Below are positions 33,783-42,811 of a stretch of DNA of 62,819 nt, one piece after another. The translations under genes were made by a program, and so were the position numbers. The DNA lies in the NCBI GenBank assembly GCA_017622135.1, contig JAGARR010000003.1, forward strand, positions 1-62,819. The letters run 5' to 3'. The DNA is from Spirochaetaceae bacterium. Its GTDB lineage: Bacteria > Spirochaetota > Spirochaetia > Treponematales > Treponemataceae. Position 1 is the stretch's first letter. The number at the start of each line of letters is the position of its first letter. Below the pieces are notes generated by a model that saw only the letters and a list, made by a program, of their open reading frames with translations, searched no databases and was not told where the DNA came from.

Positions 33783-34739
33783 CTACACCACCACATTCAC
33801 AGGCTTTCCCCGTTGAAAGGCTTCGATATTGGAGGCGACAATGGCCATGAGACGGCTACGGGCTTCCTGGGTAGCCCAAGCGATGTGGGGAGTAAGGATA
33901 CAGTTGGGAGCGCCCAGCAGGGGATTTTCAGAATCCATGGGCTCCCGGCACACCACATCGGCGGCATACCAGCCCACCTGCCCGGATTTTAGGGCTTTGA
34001 CCATGTCCGCCTCATTTACTAGGGGGCCACGGGCTGTGTTAATGACAATGGCTCCCCTTTTCATCTTGGAAATGGTAGTTGCGCAGACAAGGTTTTCCGT
34101 TTGGGGAGTCAGGGGTGAGTGAAGGGAAATTACATCCGAGGAAGCCAGGAATTCATCCATTTCCAGTGGAACAATACCACTGTCGGCGGGTATCTTTGAG
34201 GGAGTGCGGGTGCAGCACACCACCTTCATTCCCAGGGCCTGGCCAACGGCAGCCACCGCCCGCCCAATACTGCCAAAGCCGAAGATGCCCAGAGTCTTCC
34301 CCCACAGCTCCAGCTGGGGACTATTCCAGTAGCAGAAGTCCTTGGAGCGCACCCAATCTCCGGCGTGGACAGAGTCGCTGTGGTGCTGGACGTGGCAGCA
34401 GACCTCCAGCAACAGGGCGAAGACAAATTGTGCCACCGCCTGGGTGCTGTAGCCGGGAATGTTGGTGACCACAATCCCCTTCTCCCGTGCAGCCTCCAAG
34501 TCCACCACATTGTAGCCGGTGGCCAGCACACCGATATATTTGAGACCAGGGCAGGCATCCATCACATCCCTGGAGATTACCGTCTTGTTGGTGAGAATGG
34601 CGGGGGCATCTCCAATCCGCTCCACCACCTGCTCTGGCGGAGTGCGGTCATATACCGTCAGGGAGCCCAGCTCCTCCACCGACTTCCAGCTGATGTCGCC
34701 GGGATTCAGGGCAAAGCCGTCAAGTACAATTATCTTCAT
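33783..34739 (-). CDS. D-isomer 2-hydroxyacid dehydrogenase (glycerate dehydrogenase type)
   Basis: 318 residues. The NAD-binding Rossmann motif is GIFGFGSIG. The catalytic trio is Arg in NTARGP, Glu in the EPMDSENPL region and His in TPHIAWAT. YSTQAVAQFVFALLLE and the Trp after the His point to the glycerate/hydroxypyruvate reductase subgroup. It interconverts a 2-keto acid and its D-2-hydroxy acid with NAD(P)H. GGAGAA stands before the ATG. Confidence 0.9.
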   Translation of the reverse strand: MKIIVLDGFALNPGDISWKSVEELGSLTVYDRTPPEQVVERIGDAPAILTNKTVISRDVMDACPGLKYIGVLATGYNVVDLEAAREKGIVVTNIPGYSTQAVAQFVFALLLEVCCHVQHHSDSVHAGDWVRSKDFCYWNSPQLELWGKTLGIFGFGSIGRAVAAVGQALGMKVVCCTRTPSKIPADSGIVPLEMDEFLASSDVISLHSPLTPQTENLVCATTISKMKRGAIVINTARGPLVNEADMVKALKSGQVGWYAADVVCREPMDSENPLLGAPNCILTPHIAWATQEARSRLMAIVASNIEAFQRGKPVNVVV

Positions 34740-34779
34740 ATTAAGTTCTCCTTGTAAATACAGGTGTGGCCTGCCACGG

Positions 34780-35583
34780 CTACCCCTTCAAAAAGGTATA
34801 CCGCTCCAAATGGTGGAGGGGCACCAGAGGAATCAGGATGGGAGTCTGCTCCACGTAGGCCTGGTACTCCGGGTCGTCGCCATAATTCTTGTTCTGGCGG
34901 ATTTCCAGCCGGCGGGCTCCGCCAAACATGATGTAGACAATGCACAGGTAGCCCGCCGTTGAGACAATCCACTGGAGAGCAGTCTGATTGGAGCCAAAGC
35001 CGGAGAGAAAGCAGCCGGTCCAGAAAAGGATTTCCCCGAAGTAGTTGGGGCAGCGGACAATCCTGTACAGGCCCCTGTCACAGAATCGCTTGGGGTTCTC
35101 CCGCTTTGCTTGGGACTTCTGTACATCCGCCCAGCTTTCCACCATGAGGCCGCAGGCCATCACCACACCGCCAATGCTGGCCCAGACAAAATTGACGGGC
35201 AGCATGAGACGCACATTGTCCAGCCGGAAGTACACCGGGGAAACCTGCATCACGTAGAGAACTGCCACGGAAAGCCAAATCACCAGCTTGAAGGGAACGG
35301 TGACAGGCTTGCTGGTCTTTGTCAGCTCCGGCAGGGCCTTCTTGTAGGAGGCGCTCTTTATCTCCCGCACAATCAGAAAGCCACTGAGACGAAGGCCGTA
35401 GAGAATCAGCAGGAAACAGAGGGTAAAGGACGAGGGCTGCAGGCATTCGCTGTACATGAAAATCATGGCCACGGAACAGCCTGCCACAGAAAGACCATAT
35501 CCTACCGAAATGAAGTAGAGGAATCGATACCAGCCCAAGCCACTGATAGCCAGGGCGACACAGAATAAAACTAAAAACGTCAT
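34780..35583 (-). CDS. DUF1295 membrane protein (steroid-5-alpha-reductase/ICMT-like)
   Basis: 267 residues with about six membrane helices. The C-terminal region RFCDRGLYRIVRCPNYFGEILFW is the conserved cofactor-binding segment of DUF1295, related to isoprenylcysteine methyltransferases and steroid reductases. The natural substrate is unknown, possibly a membrane lipid. No Shine-Dalgarno; a TATACT -10 ends 7 nt before the ATG. It precedes the dehydrogenase gene on the same strand by 40 nt. Confidence 0.88.
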   Translation of the reverse strand: MTFLVLFCVALAISGLGWYRFLYFISVGYGLSVAGCSVAMIFMYSECLQPSSFTLCFLLILYGLRLSGFLIVREIKSASYKKALPELTKTSKPVTVPFKLVIWLSVAVLYVMQVSPVYFRLDNVRLMLPVNFVWASIGGVVMACGLMVESWADVQKSQAKRENPKRFCDRGLYRIVRCPNYFGEILFWTGCFLSGFGSNQTALQWIVSTAGYLCIVYIMFGGARRLEIRQNKNYGDDPEYQAYVEQTPILIPLVPLHHLERYTFLKG

Positions 35584-35590
35584 TAGCTGC

Positions 35591-35619
35591 AGTATAGCAT
35601 AGGTAAACTAATAGTAAAA
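35591..35619 (-). promoter_or_regulatory. Promoter of the DUF1295 gene, leaderless arrangement
   Basis: TTTTAC (35614-35619), 17 nt, and TATACT (35591-35596) on the minus strand; 7 nt to the ATG. The rest of 35620-35775 shows no gene. Confidence 0.5.
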
Positions 35620-35775
35620 GGGGGAGGGAAAGGTCCTCCACAAGATATGGCTATGATATCCTTGGAAGAAGGAGACTGGTACGGGGACTGGAGCGAAACC
35701 TCCACTCCACTCAATAGCACCCGTCTCCCCTCGGCAAGCCCATGGAGCGAGCTGTAGCTCTCAGTTCTACTGCAA

Positions 35776-37827
35776 TCACTCCAAGGGTGCGTAGTAGCCA
35801 ATCTCGTCCCTGCCGGAGCGGTTCAGCAGGTAGGCCTCAGCCTCCAGGGGCAGATAGTCCTTGCCAAAGTTGGTGTCCAATGATGAGGTATAGGACAGCT
35901 GGTAAGAGCCATTGGGAAGAGATACCACATCAGCAACGATGTTCTTCAATCCCTCGGGGCGGTAGACAAACTGGATGTCGCCATTGGTTGTTTCCGTAAT
36001 GTAGGTGATTTCCTCCGGCAGCGCATTCTGGGACAGCTTCACCGTATACAGGGAAATCCCGTTGTTGTTGTAGTAGGCAGCCATGTCCGACAAGCCGTAT
36101 GTCTGGAAAGAGGCATGGGACAGGGTGGAGGCACCGGTGAGGTACACCACTGCCCGCTTCTTCTCGCCAGTAATAAGGCCATTTGCTGCCAGACGGAGCG
36201 CCAGATCCGTGGGGCAATTTTCCGCAACAGACGTCTTGAGGGCAGCAACGGTGAAGTCACCCAAATCGGCGGGAGAGCCGGTGTATTCGATGGAGGGCAC
36301 AGTCCCGGAGGAAACAACCGTCAAGGTCCCCTTCCCTGCCATGCTGGTGGCAATCTCCTTCAAGGCAGCCTCCAGTGCCTCGTTGTGCTGGGAGGTCTCC
36401 AGAGAACGGTCGATAACCACCGTAATGTCGCACACCTGATTGCTGAAGGCAGAGCCCTCCAGACTCTGGTTTGCCACCGGGATTCCATTCTCCGTAAGAT
36501 AGAAGTTCTCCGCCTTGAGCCCCATCACCGGCTGCCGCTGGCGGTTCTCCACCTTAATCTCCAGGGTCACATTGGGGAACTTGTCTGCGTTCACCCGCTC
36601 AACCTGAACAAAAAGGCCACCCACCAGCTCTGTCATCTTTGACATGACGTAGATTTCGTTGGACACAATGTCGGAGGCCATGATGTTGCCGTTGGCATCG
36701 GGTGCGGCACAAATAATTCTTGATGGGCCGGAGCCAGTCCTGCCGTTCTCATAGACAGCTCCAGTAGACAGATCAACGGAGCAAATCCTGTTTCCGTCAC
36801 TGATGATGATATAGTCCTCACTGAGTCGCATGGCCTCCGGCCGGGAAAAGGTCTTCTCGGGCACCAGCATTCCAGTGTAGTTTCCGGCCCGGTCAAAGGA
36901 ATAGATGGTCCCCTTGATGGCATCAGCAACGTATACAATGTCAGAGAACACACAGATTCCCGTGGGGGCGGAAAATCCAGGGAAGGCACCATCCTTCTTT
37001 CCGAAATGGAACAGTGGCTTGCCCTCCTTGTCGAACACGGAGACCCGTGCGTTTCCAAAGTCAGTGACGTAGAGATTCTCGGATGAGTCCAAGGCCATGT
37101 ACTGGGGGCCCACAAACTGCCCCAGAGACACGCCCTTGGAACCGATGGTGCCACGGTAGTTGCCACGGCTGTCCAGCACAGAAATCCTGTCGCCGGCATT
37201 CTCCGACACCAGCAGGGTTCCGTCGCTCTTCCTGATGATGTCCATGGGACGGTCAAAGCCCTGCAATGGCCCACGAACACGGTTGATGATGAAGCCGTTG
37301 ATGTCCACCAGCAGCAGCTCGTTGGAGCCATAGGCCAGAACCCAGCTGGTACCATCATTGTTGGCAAGGATGGATGCGGGCTGGCTGAAGACAAGGGTTC
37401 CGTTCACCACACCGGGAAAGCTTCCCGCCTCCGCATACTGGGTCTCGGAAAATGTACTCTTGCCAGAGATGCGGCGGTCACGGACAATCTCAATCCTGTT
37501 GGACAAAAGCATACCGCCGTAGCCAGCGTCGGAGGCGAACTGCCAGTGCTGCAAGGCGGCGTCCTCCATTCCAGAGTGGTAGTAGGCGCGGCCCAGCCAC
37601 TCCAGAATCAGGTTTTCGGAGGGCAGGTAGGACAGGGCCTTCTCGAAAAGCAGCACTGCTTCGTTATAAGCCCCACGGTAATACGACTGGACGCCACGGC
37701 GGAATTCCTCCTCGGCAAAGAGGGAGTCGGCAGTCTCCACCGTCACTGACTCAAAGTCAGAGGAAAAAACGGTGCATACAATACTAAAGGATAAAAAGGC
37801 CGCCAAGGCAAACCGTAGCTTTTTCAT
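35776..37827 (-). CDS. Periplasmic TPR - NHL beta-propeller - VWA-like protein
   Basis: 683 residues with a signal peptide (MKKLRFALAAFLSFSIVCTVFSS). One or two TPR units (about 35-105) come first, then about six NHL-type propeller blades (about 135-400, e.g. GSKGVSLGQFVGPQYMALDS, NLYVTDFGNARVSVFD). The VWA-like domain follows (about 445-620), with VVIDRSLET in place of the canonical DxSxS, so its metal site may be altered. A beta-sandwich tail ends it. It begins on the TAATG junction with the upstream TPR gene. A surface or periplasmic scaffold is likely; no specific function is known. Confidence 0.8.
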   Translation of the reverse strand: MKKLRFALAAFLSFSIVCTVFSSDFESVTVETADSLFAEEEFRRGVQSYYRGAYNEAVLLFEKALSYLPSENLILEWLGRAYYHSGMEDAALQHWQFASDAGYGGMLLSNRIEIVRDRRISGKSTFSETQYAEAGSFPGVVNGTLVFSQPASILANNDGTSWVLAYGSNELLLVDINGFIINRVRGPLQGFDRPMDIIRKSDGTLLVSENAGDRISVLDSRGNYRGTIGSKGVSLGQFVGPQYMALDSSENLYVTDFGNARVSVFDKEGKPLFHFGKKDGAFPGFSAPTGICVFSDIVYVADAIKGTIYSFDRAGNYTGMLVPEKTFSRPEAMRLSEDYIIISDGNRICSVDLSTGAVYENGRTGSGPSRIICAAPDANGNIMASDIVSNEIYVMSKMTELVGGLFVQVERVNADKFPNVTLEIKVENRQRQPVMGLKAENFYLTENGIPVANQSLEGSAFSNQVCDITVVIDRSLETSQHNEALEAALKEIATSMAGKGTLTVVSSGTVPSIEYTGSPADLGDFTVAALKTSVAENCPTDLALRLAANGLITGEKKRAVVYLTGASTLSHASFQTYGLSDMAAYYNNNGISLYTVKLSQNALPEEITYITETTNGDIQFVYRPEGLKNIVADVVSLPNGSYQLSYTSSLDTNFGKDYLPLEAEAYLLNRSGRDEIGYYAPLE

Positions 37828-38534
37828 TATTTTCCTCCCGATGCCGAGTTCTCCCGGCTGACTTGAATCATCTTCAAGTGCTCCATGATTTCTTCGTTGT
37901 GTTTTTCCTTGTCCAGGGCCTTCTTCACGAAATTCTCGGCCTCCTCCAGAAGCCCCAGCTTGAAGTACACCCATCCCAGGGTGTCCAGACAGGCTGCCGA
38001 TTCAGGGGAGGAGTCCAGTGCCCGCTTAGACAGCATCAATGCCCTGGTGAGATCCTTGTTGAGGCAGGCCAGCACGTAGCCCAAGCCATTGAGTGCGGTG
38101 ATGTTCTCCGGCTCCATCTCCAGAACCTTCTCGTACTGCTGGATACACCGGTCATAGTCCTGCTGCACCCATGAGATATATGCCATGGCAGCATGGACGG
38201 CGCTGGGCTGGTAGCCAGTTTCCTTCAAGCTTTTCAGCTCGAACTCAGCCAGACGAGACCTGCCGGTTGACGCATAGATTACCGCCAAGATGAGACGGCA
38301 CTGGAGAACCCGCTCCTGCTGCTGATCGTCTCCAGGAATCGAGGTTACGATCTGCTCCAAATACAGCAGCGCATCCTCGTACTGCTTCAGCTTCATATAG
38401 CAGAGGCCTATGTAATAGGTCACCTCCAGATTATTACCCTGGTCTGGAGTCAATGACTGGAAAAAATTCAAAGCCTCTGTGTATTTAGCCGCCTTATAAA
38501 GGAGCAACCCCTGCGCTATCAACTTTCGGTCCAT
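37827..38534 (-). CDS. TPR-repeat protein
   Basis: 235 residues of consecutive tetratricopeptide repeats (VTYYIGLCYMKLKQYEDALLYLEQI, ITALNGLGYVLACLNKD, AACLDTLGWVYFKLGLLEEAENF as short pieces along the chain). No signal peptide, so it should be a cytoplasmic adaptor. AAGGAT precedes the ATG. Its stop codon shares one base with the start of the TPR-NHL-VWA gene, so the two are translated together. Confidence 0.85.
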   Translation of the reverse strand: MDRKLIAQGLLLYKAAKYTEALNFFQSLTPDQGNNLEVTYYIGLCYMKLKQYEDALLYLEQIVTSIPGDDQQQERVLQCRLILAVIYASTGRSRLAEFELKSLKETGYQPSAVHAAMAYISWVQQDYDRCIQQYEKVLEMEPENITALNGLGYVLACLNKDLTRALMLSKRALDSSPESAACLDTLGWVYFKLGLLEEAENFVKKALDKEKHNEEIMEHLKMIQVSRENSASGGK

Positions 38535-38556
38535 GTATCATCCTTAAAAAAGTCCG

Positions 38557-39300
38557 TTACAGGCTTAATTTTAAACCCTTCTCTTTCATATCATCGGCAT
38601 CTCTCGGCTGAGCATGAATGCGACTGATGGAAATTAATCCCTGGCTCACTGCCGCAAAGTCACAGTCAGAGTCACCCTCGGTGGAGACATACCCCCCCTT
38701 GAAGAAGGTGTAGGTGGATCCATCGGGAGCACGGAAGGTGTTGATGGTGTTGTGGTAGGTGCGGCGGGAGAGACGAGTCATCCGCCAGCCGAGATAGGAG
38801 TCTGCCGAAGGTGCATTTATATTCACAAACACATCTGGCCCGCACAAGGTTATGAGGGAGGGCAGGTTCTTTGCGACGAAATCCGCCAGAGGCTTGAAAT
38901 TCCACCGCCCCTTCTCCTGATACTTCTCTATGCTGAGGGCAATGCCAGGAAAGCCGGAGATGGTGGCCTGGCGTGCGCCGGCACAGGTGCCAGAATACAC
39001 TACATCGGTCCCCAAGTTGGCCCCCTTGTTGATTCCGGAAAGCACTGCGTCAGGAGGTGCGGGAAGGATGCATCTGAGTCCGCTGACAACACAGTCCACG
39101 GGAGCACCTGAACAGGTATACCACCGCTCTTTCTTCTTGCAGATTTTGAGCGGGTCATTCATAGTGATGGCATTGGAGATGGCGGACCGGTTCTTGTCGG
39201 GGGCCACCACCCACACCTCGTGGTCTACAGAGAGGCTGCGGGCCAGCTCAATTAAACCTGCCCCCTCAATGCCGTCGTCATTCGTTATCAGAAGTCGCAT
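38557..39300 (-). CDS. surE: 5'-nucleotidase SurE
   Basis: 247 residues. MRLLITNDDGIEGAGL gives the metal-binding Asp-Asp of SurE, and VVAPDKNRSAIS and SGINKGANLG are also conserved. It removes phosphate from nucleoside monophosphates (mainly 3'- and 5'-AMP types) and contributes to stress survival. Its start lies inside the end of the galactokinase-like gene (13-nt overlap), and it is followed after 22 nt by the TPR gene, so it is part of a four-gene operon. Confidence 0.95.
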   Translation of the reverse strand: MRLLITNDDGIEGAGLIELARSLSVDHEVWVVAPDKNRSAISNAITMNDPLKICKKKERWYTCSGAPVDCVVSGLRCILPAPPDAVLSGINKGANLGTDVVYSGTCAGARQATISGFPGIALSIEKYQEKGRWNFKPLADFVAKNLPSLITLCGPDVFVNINAPSADSYLGWRMTRLSRRTYHNTINTFRAPDGSTYTFFKGGYVSTEGDSDCDFAAVSQGLISISRIHAQPRDADDMKEKGLKLSL

Positions 39301-40457
39301 AGATGAACCCCACCAGCAGGCCGCACGTCGTAGCAGGAGGGATCGAATCCAAAGATGCGCTCATATTCCACCAGCTTCTGCTTGTACAGCTCCGCGTCCT
39401 TTGTCTGGAGAATGGTGTAGGTGCAGCGACCAAATCCCTTTCCGGTAATCCGGGAACACCCGTTGGGATTCCGCACGGAGGTCATGTCAAAGTCCTGCAC
39501 CCGCTTCACCAGCCAATCTATTTCAGGACAAGAAATGAGATACAAGTCCCGCATGATGTCCTGGGAACGGCTCACGGTCTTGCAGAAGGAGGCGAAATCC
39601 TGCTTTTGCAGGGCATCCACTGCGGAAATCACATACTTGTGCTCCAGCATGATGCACTTGAGCCTGCGTCCCATGTCCTCGTCCACCACCGAAAGCACCT
39701 CGTTGATCTCCGTGGAGGACTCTTCGTACTGCCAGCCCCCATAGACATGGCTCTTCCGCTCCTTCAGCTCACCCAAAAGCAGCACGTTCTCCGGCTCCAT
39801 CAGGGTAGCCTCATTCCAGACAGAAATACGGGGGACACGGGCATCGGTGAGGAGGATGGAGATGTTCTCGAACTGGAAGGGCAAAATATCGTAGGTATTG
39901 GTGGCATGGTCGGTAAGGATGCAGGAATTAGGCTGGGCATACATGGCGGCGAAGATGTCGGCGACATAATTTCCAGCCCCCAAAAAAAGCTTGTTCCCCC
40001 GCTCGATGGCTTGCAGCATCTGCACCTCAGAGCAGCCGCACAAGGACTTGATGCCAAAGGCAGTGCCAACCTTCATTGCGGTGGTAATGCCGAAGCCAGC
40101 TGAGGGGAGAATCTCCGACCAGATGGTGATGTCCATGCCAGACACAGAAAAACCGCCGGAGGTGAAGCCGTAGATCATGGCCTTGATGCTGTTGGCCCAG
40201 CGGTCTTCCTTACGGAACTTGAGATTCGACAGGTTACACCTTTTCCGCTCGTTCATCTGTATAAAGTTAAAGCGAACCATTGCATCATCCCGCACGGTGA
40301 TTGCAACGTAGATGGGAAGATTCACCGCCATGGACAAGGTCTTGTCCTTACAAAACCAAGAGTGCTCCCCAATCAGATGAAAACGCCCAGGTGTAGATAC
40401 CAATATATCAGGTTTTTTGTCATACTCTCGGAGGTGTGTTTCTATAACTTCTTTCAT
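39288..40457 (-). CDS. Divergent galactokinase-like GHMP kinase
   Basis: 389 residues. GRFHLIGEHSWF matches the sugar-binding motif of galactokinase (GRxNLIGEHTDY), and ITGKGFGRCTYTIL matches GHMP motif 3. The phosphate loop reads LPSAGFGITTAM where galactokinases have PxGxGLSSSAA, so ATP binding or the substrate may differ. It is annotated as galactokinase-like rather than galK for that reason. The start at 40457 was chosen for GGAAG upstream; ATG 40487 has no site. It overlaps surE, an unusual partner for a sugar kinase. Confidence 0.75.
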   Translation of the reverse strand: MKEVIETHLREYDKKPDILVSTPGRFHLIGEHSWFCKDKTLSMAVNLPIYVAITVRDDAMVRFNFIQMNERKRCNLSNLKFRKEDRWANSIKAMIYGFTSGGFSVSGMDITIWSEILPSAGFGITTAMKVGTAFGIKSLCGCSEVQMLQAIERGNKLFLGAGNYVADIFAAMYAQPNSCILTDHATNTYDILPFQFENISILLTDARVPRISVWNEATLMEPENVLLLGELKERKSHVYGGWQYEESSTEINEVLSVVDEDMGRRLKCIMLEHKYVISAVDALQKQDFASFCKTVSRSQDIMRDLYLISCPEIDWLVKRVQDFDMTSVRNPNGCSRITGKGFGRCTYTILQTKDAELYKQKLVEYERIFGFDPSCYDVRPAGGVHLCDF

Positions 40458-40488
40458 TTGAAATTCTTCCGAATGTAATTGTCTCATG

Positions 40489-40520
40489 ATGAACAAGCCA
40501 CTCGATGAAGAACCCACTCG
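40489..40520. repeat. 16-bp tandem repeat, two copies
   Basis: ATGAACAAGCCACTCG and ATGAAGAACCCACTCG (14 of 16 identical) lie side by side in the divergent region between the galactokinase-like gene and lnt. Confidence 0.6.
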
Positions 40521-40540
40521 ACACTTTCCATCATGAAATC

Positions 40541-40569
40541 TTGCACTAAGTGCATAATATTGATAAGAT
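40541..40569 (+). promoter_or_regulatory. lnt promoter, leaderless arrangement
   Basis: TTGCAC (40541-40546), 17 nt, and TAAGAT (40564-40569); 9 nt to the ATG. A GCACTAAGTGC palindrome overlaps the -35 and could be an operator. Confidence 0.6.
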
Positions 40570-40578
40570 AATAATATA

Positions 40579-42228
40579 ATGAGGAGAATTTTACAAGTTT
40601 TTTACGCAAGTTTTTCAGCAATTATTTTTTCTGCGGCCATCCAAAATGAATTGCTCCCCTTTGGATCTCCTTTTTTGGGGATTTTTGCCCTTGCCCCCCT
40701 CTATCTGGCACTGCGGAACAGCACTTCATATCTGGAGTCCAGCCTGCTCACCGGCCTACAGGTGCTGCTGGTACATCTGATGTCCAGCTTCTGGCTGGGA
40801 TTCTTCAGGGACTTCGCCATATTCACCCTAGGAGCCTCTGCACTGGGAACTGGTGTCATTGGCATGGTGTTCGGCTGCTATCTCCATTACTTTGTGGGAA
40901 GGCGGAAGTCCCCCACCCTCTCTGGTTCCGACGCCCCCATCCATCCGGCCCTCTTCTTTGCCCTTGTCTGGACCATGTACGAGTGGGCTAAGTCCACTGG
41001 CTTTTTGGCCTATCCCTGGGGAACCCTGGTGATGACTGCATACCGCTGGTCCCTAGTGACCCAGATTGTAGACATTACCGGTACCTGGGGCCTCAGCTTC
41101 CTCTTTTCCCTCTTTGCCGCACTGGTGGGAGAAGGGCTGTACCTGTTGCCCTCCAGCACCGGACTGAGCAGGATGAAATGTTTGGAGCCGATGGCCGGCA
41201 CAAGGACAGCCTTCCGCAGCTACCGCCAATTGACTGCCACCTGGATAGCATTGATTGTCCTGACAGTTCTCTACGGAGGCTGGCAGCTCGGCAGGGACTG
41301 GATTCCGGTCAAGCACATGGAAACCGTCATGGTGCAGCAAAATATCGATTCCTGGGTTGTGGGTGGGGACACTCTGCCCATTCAGATATCCCAGGACCTC
41401 ACCGACGCAGCGGTGGAGGAATGCCTCGCTGCCACGGGGGACAAGCCCGACCTGGTGGTGTGGAGCGAGTCCGTTCTGTCCTACACCTTTCCGGAGTCCG
41501 AGTCATATTACCACCACAATCCCGACCCACGACCCTTCATCCCCTACGTGGAATCCGTAGGCGTTCCCTTTGTGGTGGGTGGAGCCACCACCGTGAACAG
41601 GGAGGAGAGGATGTACTCCAACTCGGCCTTGTATTTTGACAGTGATGGTGAGTACGAGGGATTCTACGCCAAGATGCAGCTGGTGCCCTTTGCCGAGGTG
41701 ATTCCCGGCGCCCAGTATCAGTGGGTGCGGAAGCTGCTGGATGCTATCGTAGGCTTTTCCAGCGGCTGGACCCCCGGCACTGCATTGACCCTGTTCTCTG
41801 TGCCTCTGAAATCTGGCGGACAGGTGAGAATCAGCCTTCCCATCTGCTTTGAGGATGCCTTCCCACCAGTGTGCCGGGCCTTGTACCGTGCCGGCAGCGA
41901 AGTGTTCGTCAACATCACCAACGACTCCTGGTCCATGACCAATTCCGCCGAGTACCAGCACTTTGCCATAGCCTCCTACCGGGCAATTGAATACCGCACC
42001 ACCCTCATCCGCTCCACCAACTCAGGCTATTCCGTGGTGGTGGATCCCCGTGGCCAAGTGATAGCAGACATGCCACTTTTTGAGGCGGCATCCCTCTATA
42101 CCTCGGTACCTGTCTATCAGCGGACCACCACCGTCTACAGCCTGGTGGGTGACTGGGTGCCGGCAATCTGCTTTGTCCTAGCGATCCTCTCATTGATTGC
42201 TAAAGAACGAAAGCGGAGGTCTCCATGA
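40579..42228 (+). CDS. lnt: Apolipoprotein N-acyltransferase Lnt
   Basis: 549 residues. The N-terminal half has about six membrane helices and the C-terminal half is a nitrilase domain with catalytic Glu297 (VVWSES), Lys365 (YAKMQLVPF) and Cys423 (PICFED). It adds the third acyl chain to lipoproteins at the outer face of the inner membrane. Start ATG 40579 lies 9 nt after a -10 box and has no upstream ribosome site. It leads an operon with the biotin transporter genes, overlapping bioY by 4 nt. Confidence 0.94.
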   Translation: MRRILQVFYASFSAIIFSAAIQNELLPFGSPFLGIFALAPLYLALRNSTSYLESSLLTGLQVLLVHLMSSFWLGFFRDFAIFTLGASALGTGVIGMVFGCYLHYFVGRRKSPTLSGSDAPIHPALFFALVWTMYEWAKSTGFLAYPWGTLVMTAYRWSLVTQIVDITGTWGLSFLFSLFAALVGEGLYLLPSSTGLSRMKCLEPMAGTRTAFRSYRQLTATWIALIVLTVLYGGWQLGRDWIPVKHMETVMVQQNIDSWVVGGDTLPIQISQDLTDAAVEECLAATGDKPDLVVWSESVLSYTFPESESYYHHNPDPRPFIPYVESVGVPFVVGGATTVNREERMYSNSALYFDSDGEYEGFYAKMQLVPFAEVIPGAQYQWVRKLLDAIVGFSSGWTPGTALTLFSVPLKSGGQVRISLPICFEDAFPPVCRALYRAGSEVFVNITNDSWSMTNSAEYQHFAIASYRAIEYRTTLIRSTNSGYSVVVDPRGQVIADMPLFEAASLYTSVPVYQRTTTVYSLVGDWVPAICFVLAILSLIAKERKRRSP

Positions 42229-42809
42229 AAACAACATCCCGACGGACAGTCTTTATGACCATGTACACAGCCATCCTCTGCGTAACCGGCTTCATCTCCA
42301 TTCCCTTAGGCCCCATTCCGCTCGTCCTCCAAAACGTGGTGGCCATTTCCGCCGGCCTCATCTTTGGTCTGCCCCAGGGTGCCGCCGCAGTGGGAATGTT
42401 TCTGGCGGTGGGAACCCTGGGATTGCCGGTCTTCTCTGGTGGCCGCGGCGGCATTGCGGTACTGAACGGCCCCACCGGCGGCTTCCTGATGGGATACTTT
42501 GTGGGAGCCCTCATCGCTGGATACATCGCCAAGAATCCCAGTCAGGAGGAAAAGCCCTTCTCCAAGCCAGCCCTCCTGCGACTAGTACGGGCGGCCCTGG
42601 CAGGACTGGGATTTTCCTATCTCTTCGGAATATTGAGATTTAGAGGTATCACTGGAACAAGCTTCCCCCAAGCTGTTGCATTCTGCGTCACCCCCTTCCT
42701 CATCCCCGACATCATCAAGTTTTGCGTCATGATTCCCATCGTGGCCCGGCTACGCCCTCTGTTGGCCCGTCACCTTGCCAACGATGATCAGGATAGTGCA
42801 GAAGACTAG
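42225..42809 (+). CDS. bioY: Biotin ECF transporter, substrate-binding subunit BioY
   Basis: 194 residues with six membrane helices. SIPLGPIPLVLQNV and GTLGLPVFSGGRGGIAVLNGPTGGFL (read in two parts) are the biotin-binding signature loops of BioY. The start overlaps the lnt stop (ATGA). With the ATPase and T-component genes behind it, it forms a dedicated biotin uptake system, suggesting biotin auxotrophy or scavenging. Confidence 0.95.
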   Translation: MKTTSRRTVFMTMYTAILCVTGFISIPLGPIPLVLQNVVAISAGLIFGLPQGAAAVGMFLAVGTLGLPVFSGGRGGIAVLNGPTGGFLMGYFVGALIAGYIAKNPSQEEKPFSKPALLRLVRAALAGLGFSYLFGILRFRGITGTSFPQAVAFCVTPFLIPDIIKFCVMIPIVARLRPLLARHLANDDQDSAED

Positions 42810-42811
42810 CC

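Noticed and set aside
35620..35775. Possible small RNA between the DUF1295 and TPR-NHL-VWA genes
   Set aside because: Short GC-rich complementary pieces occur but no promoter plus terminator pair could be defined.
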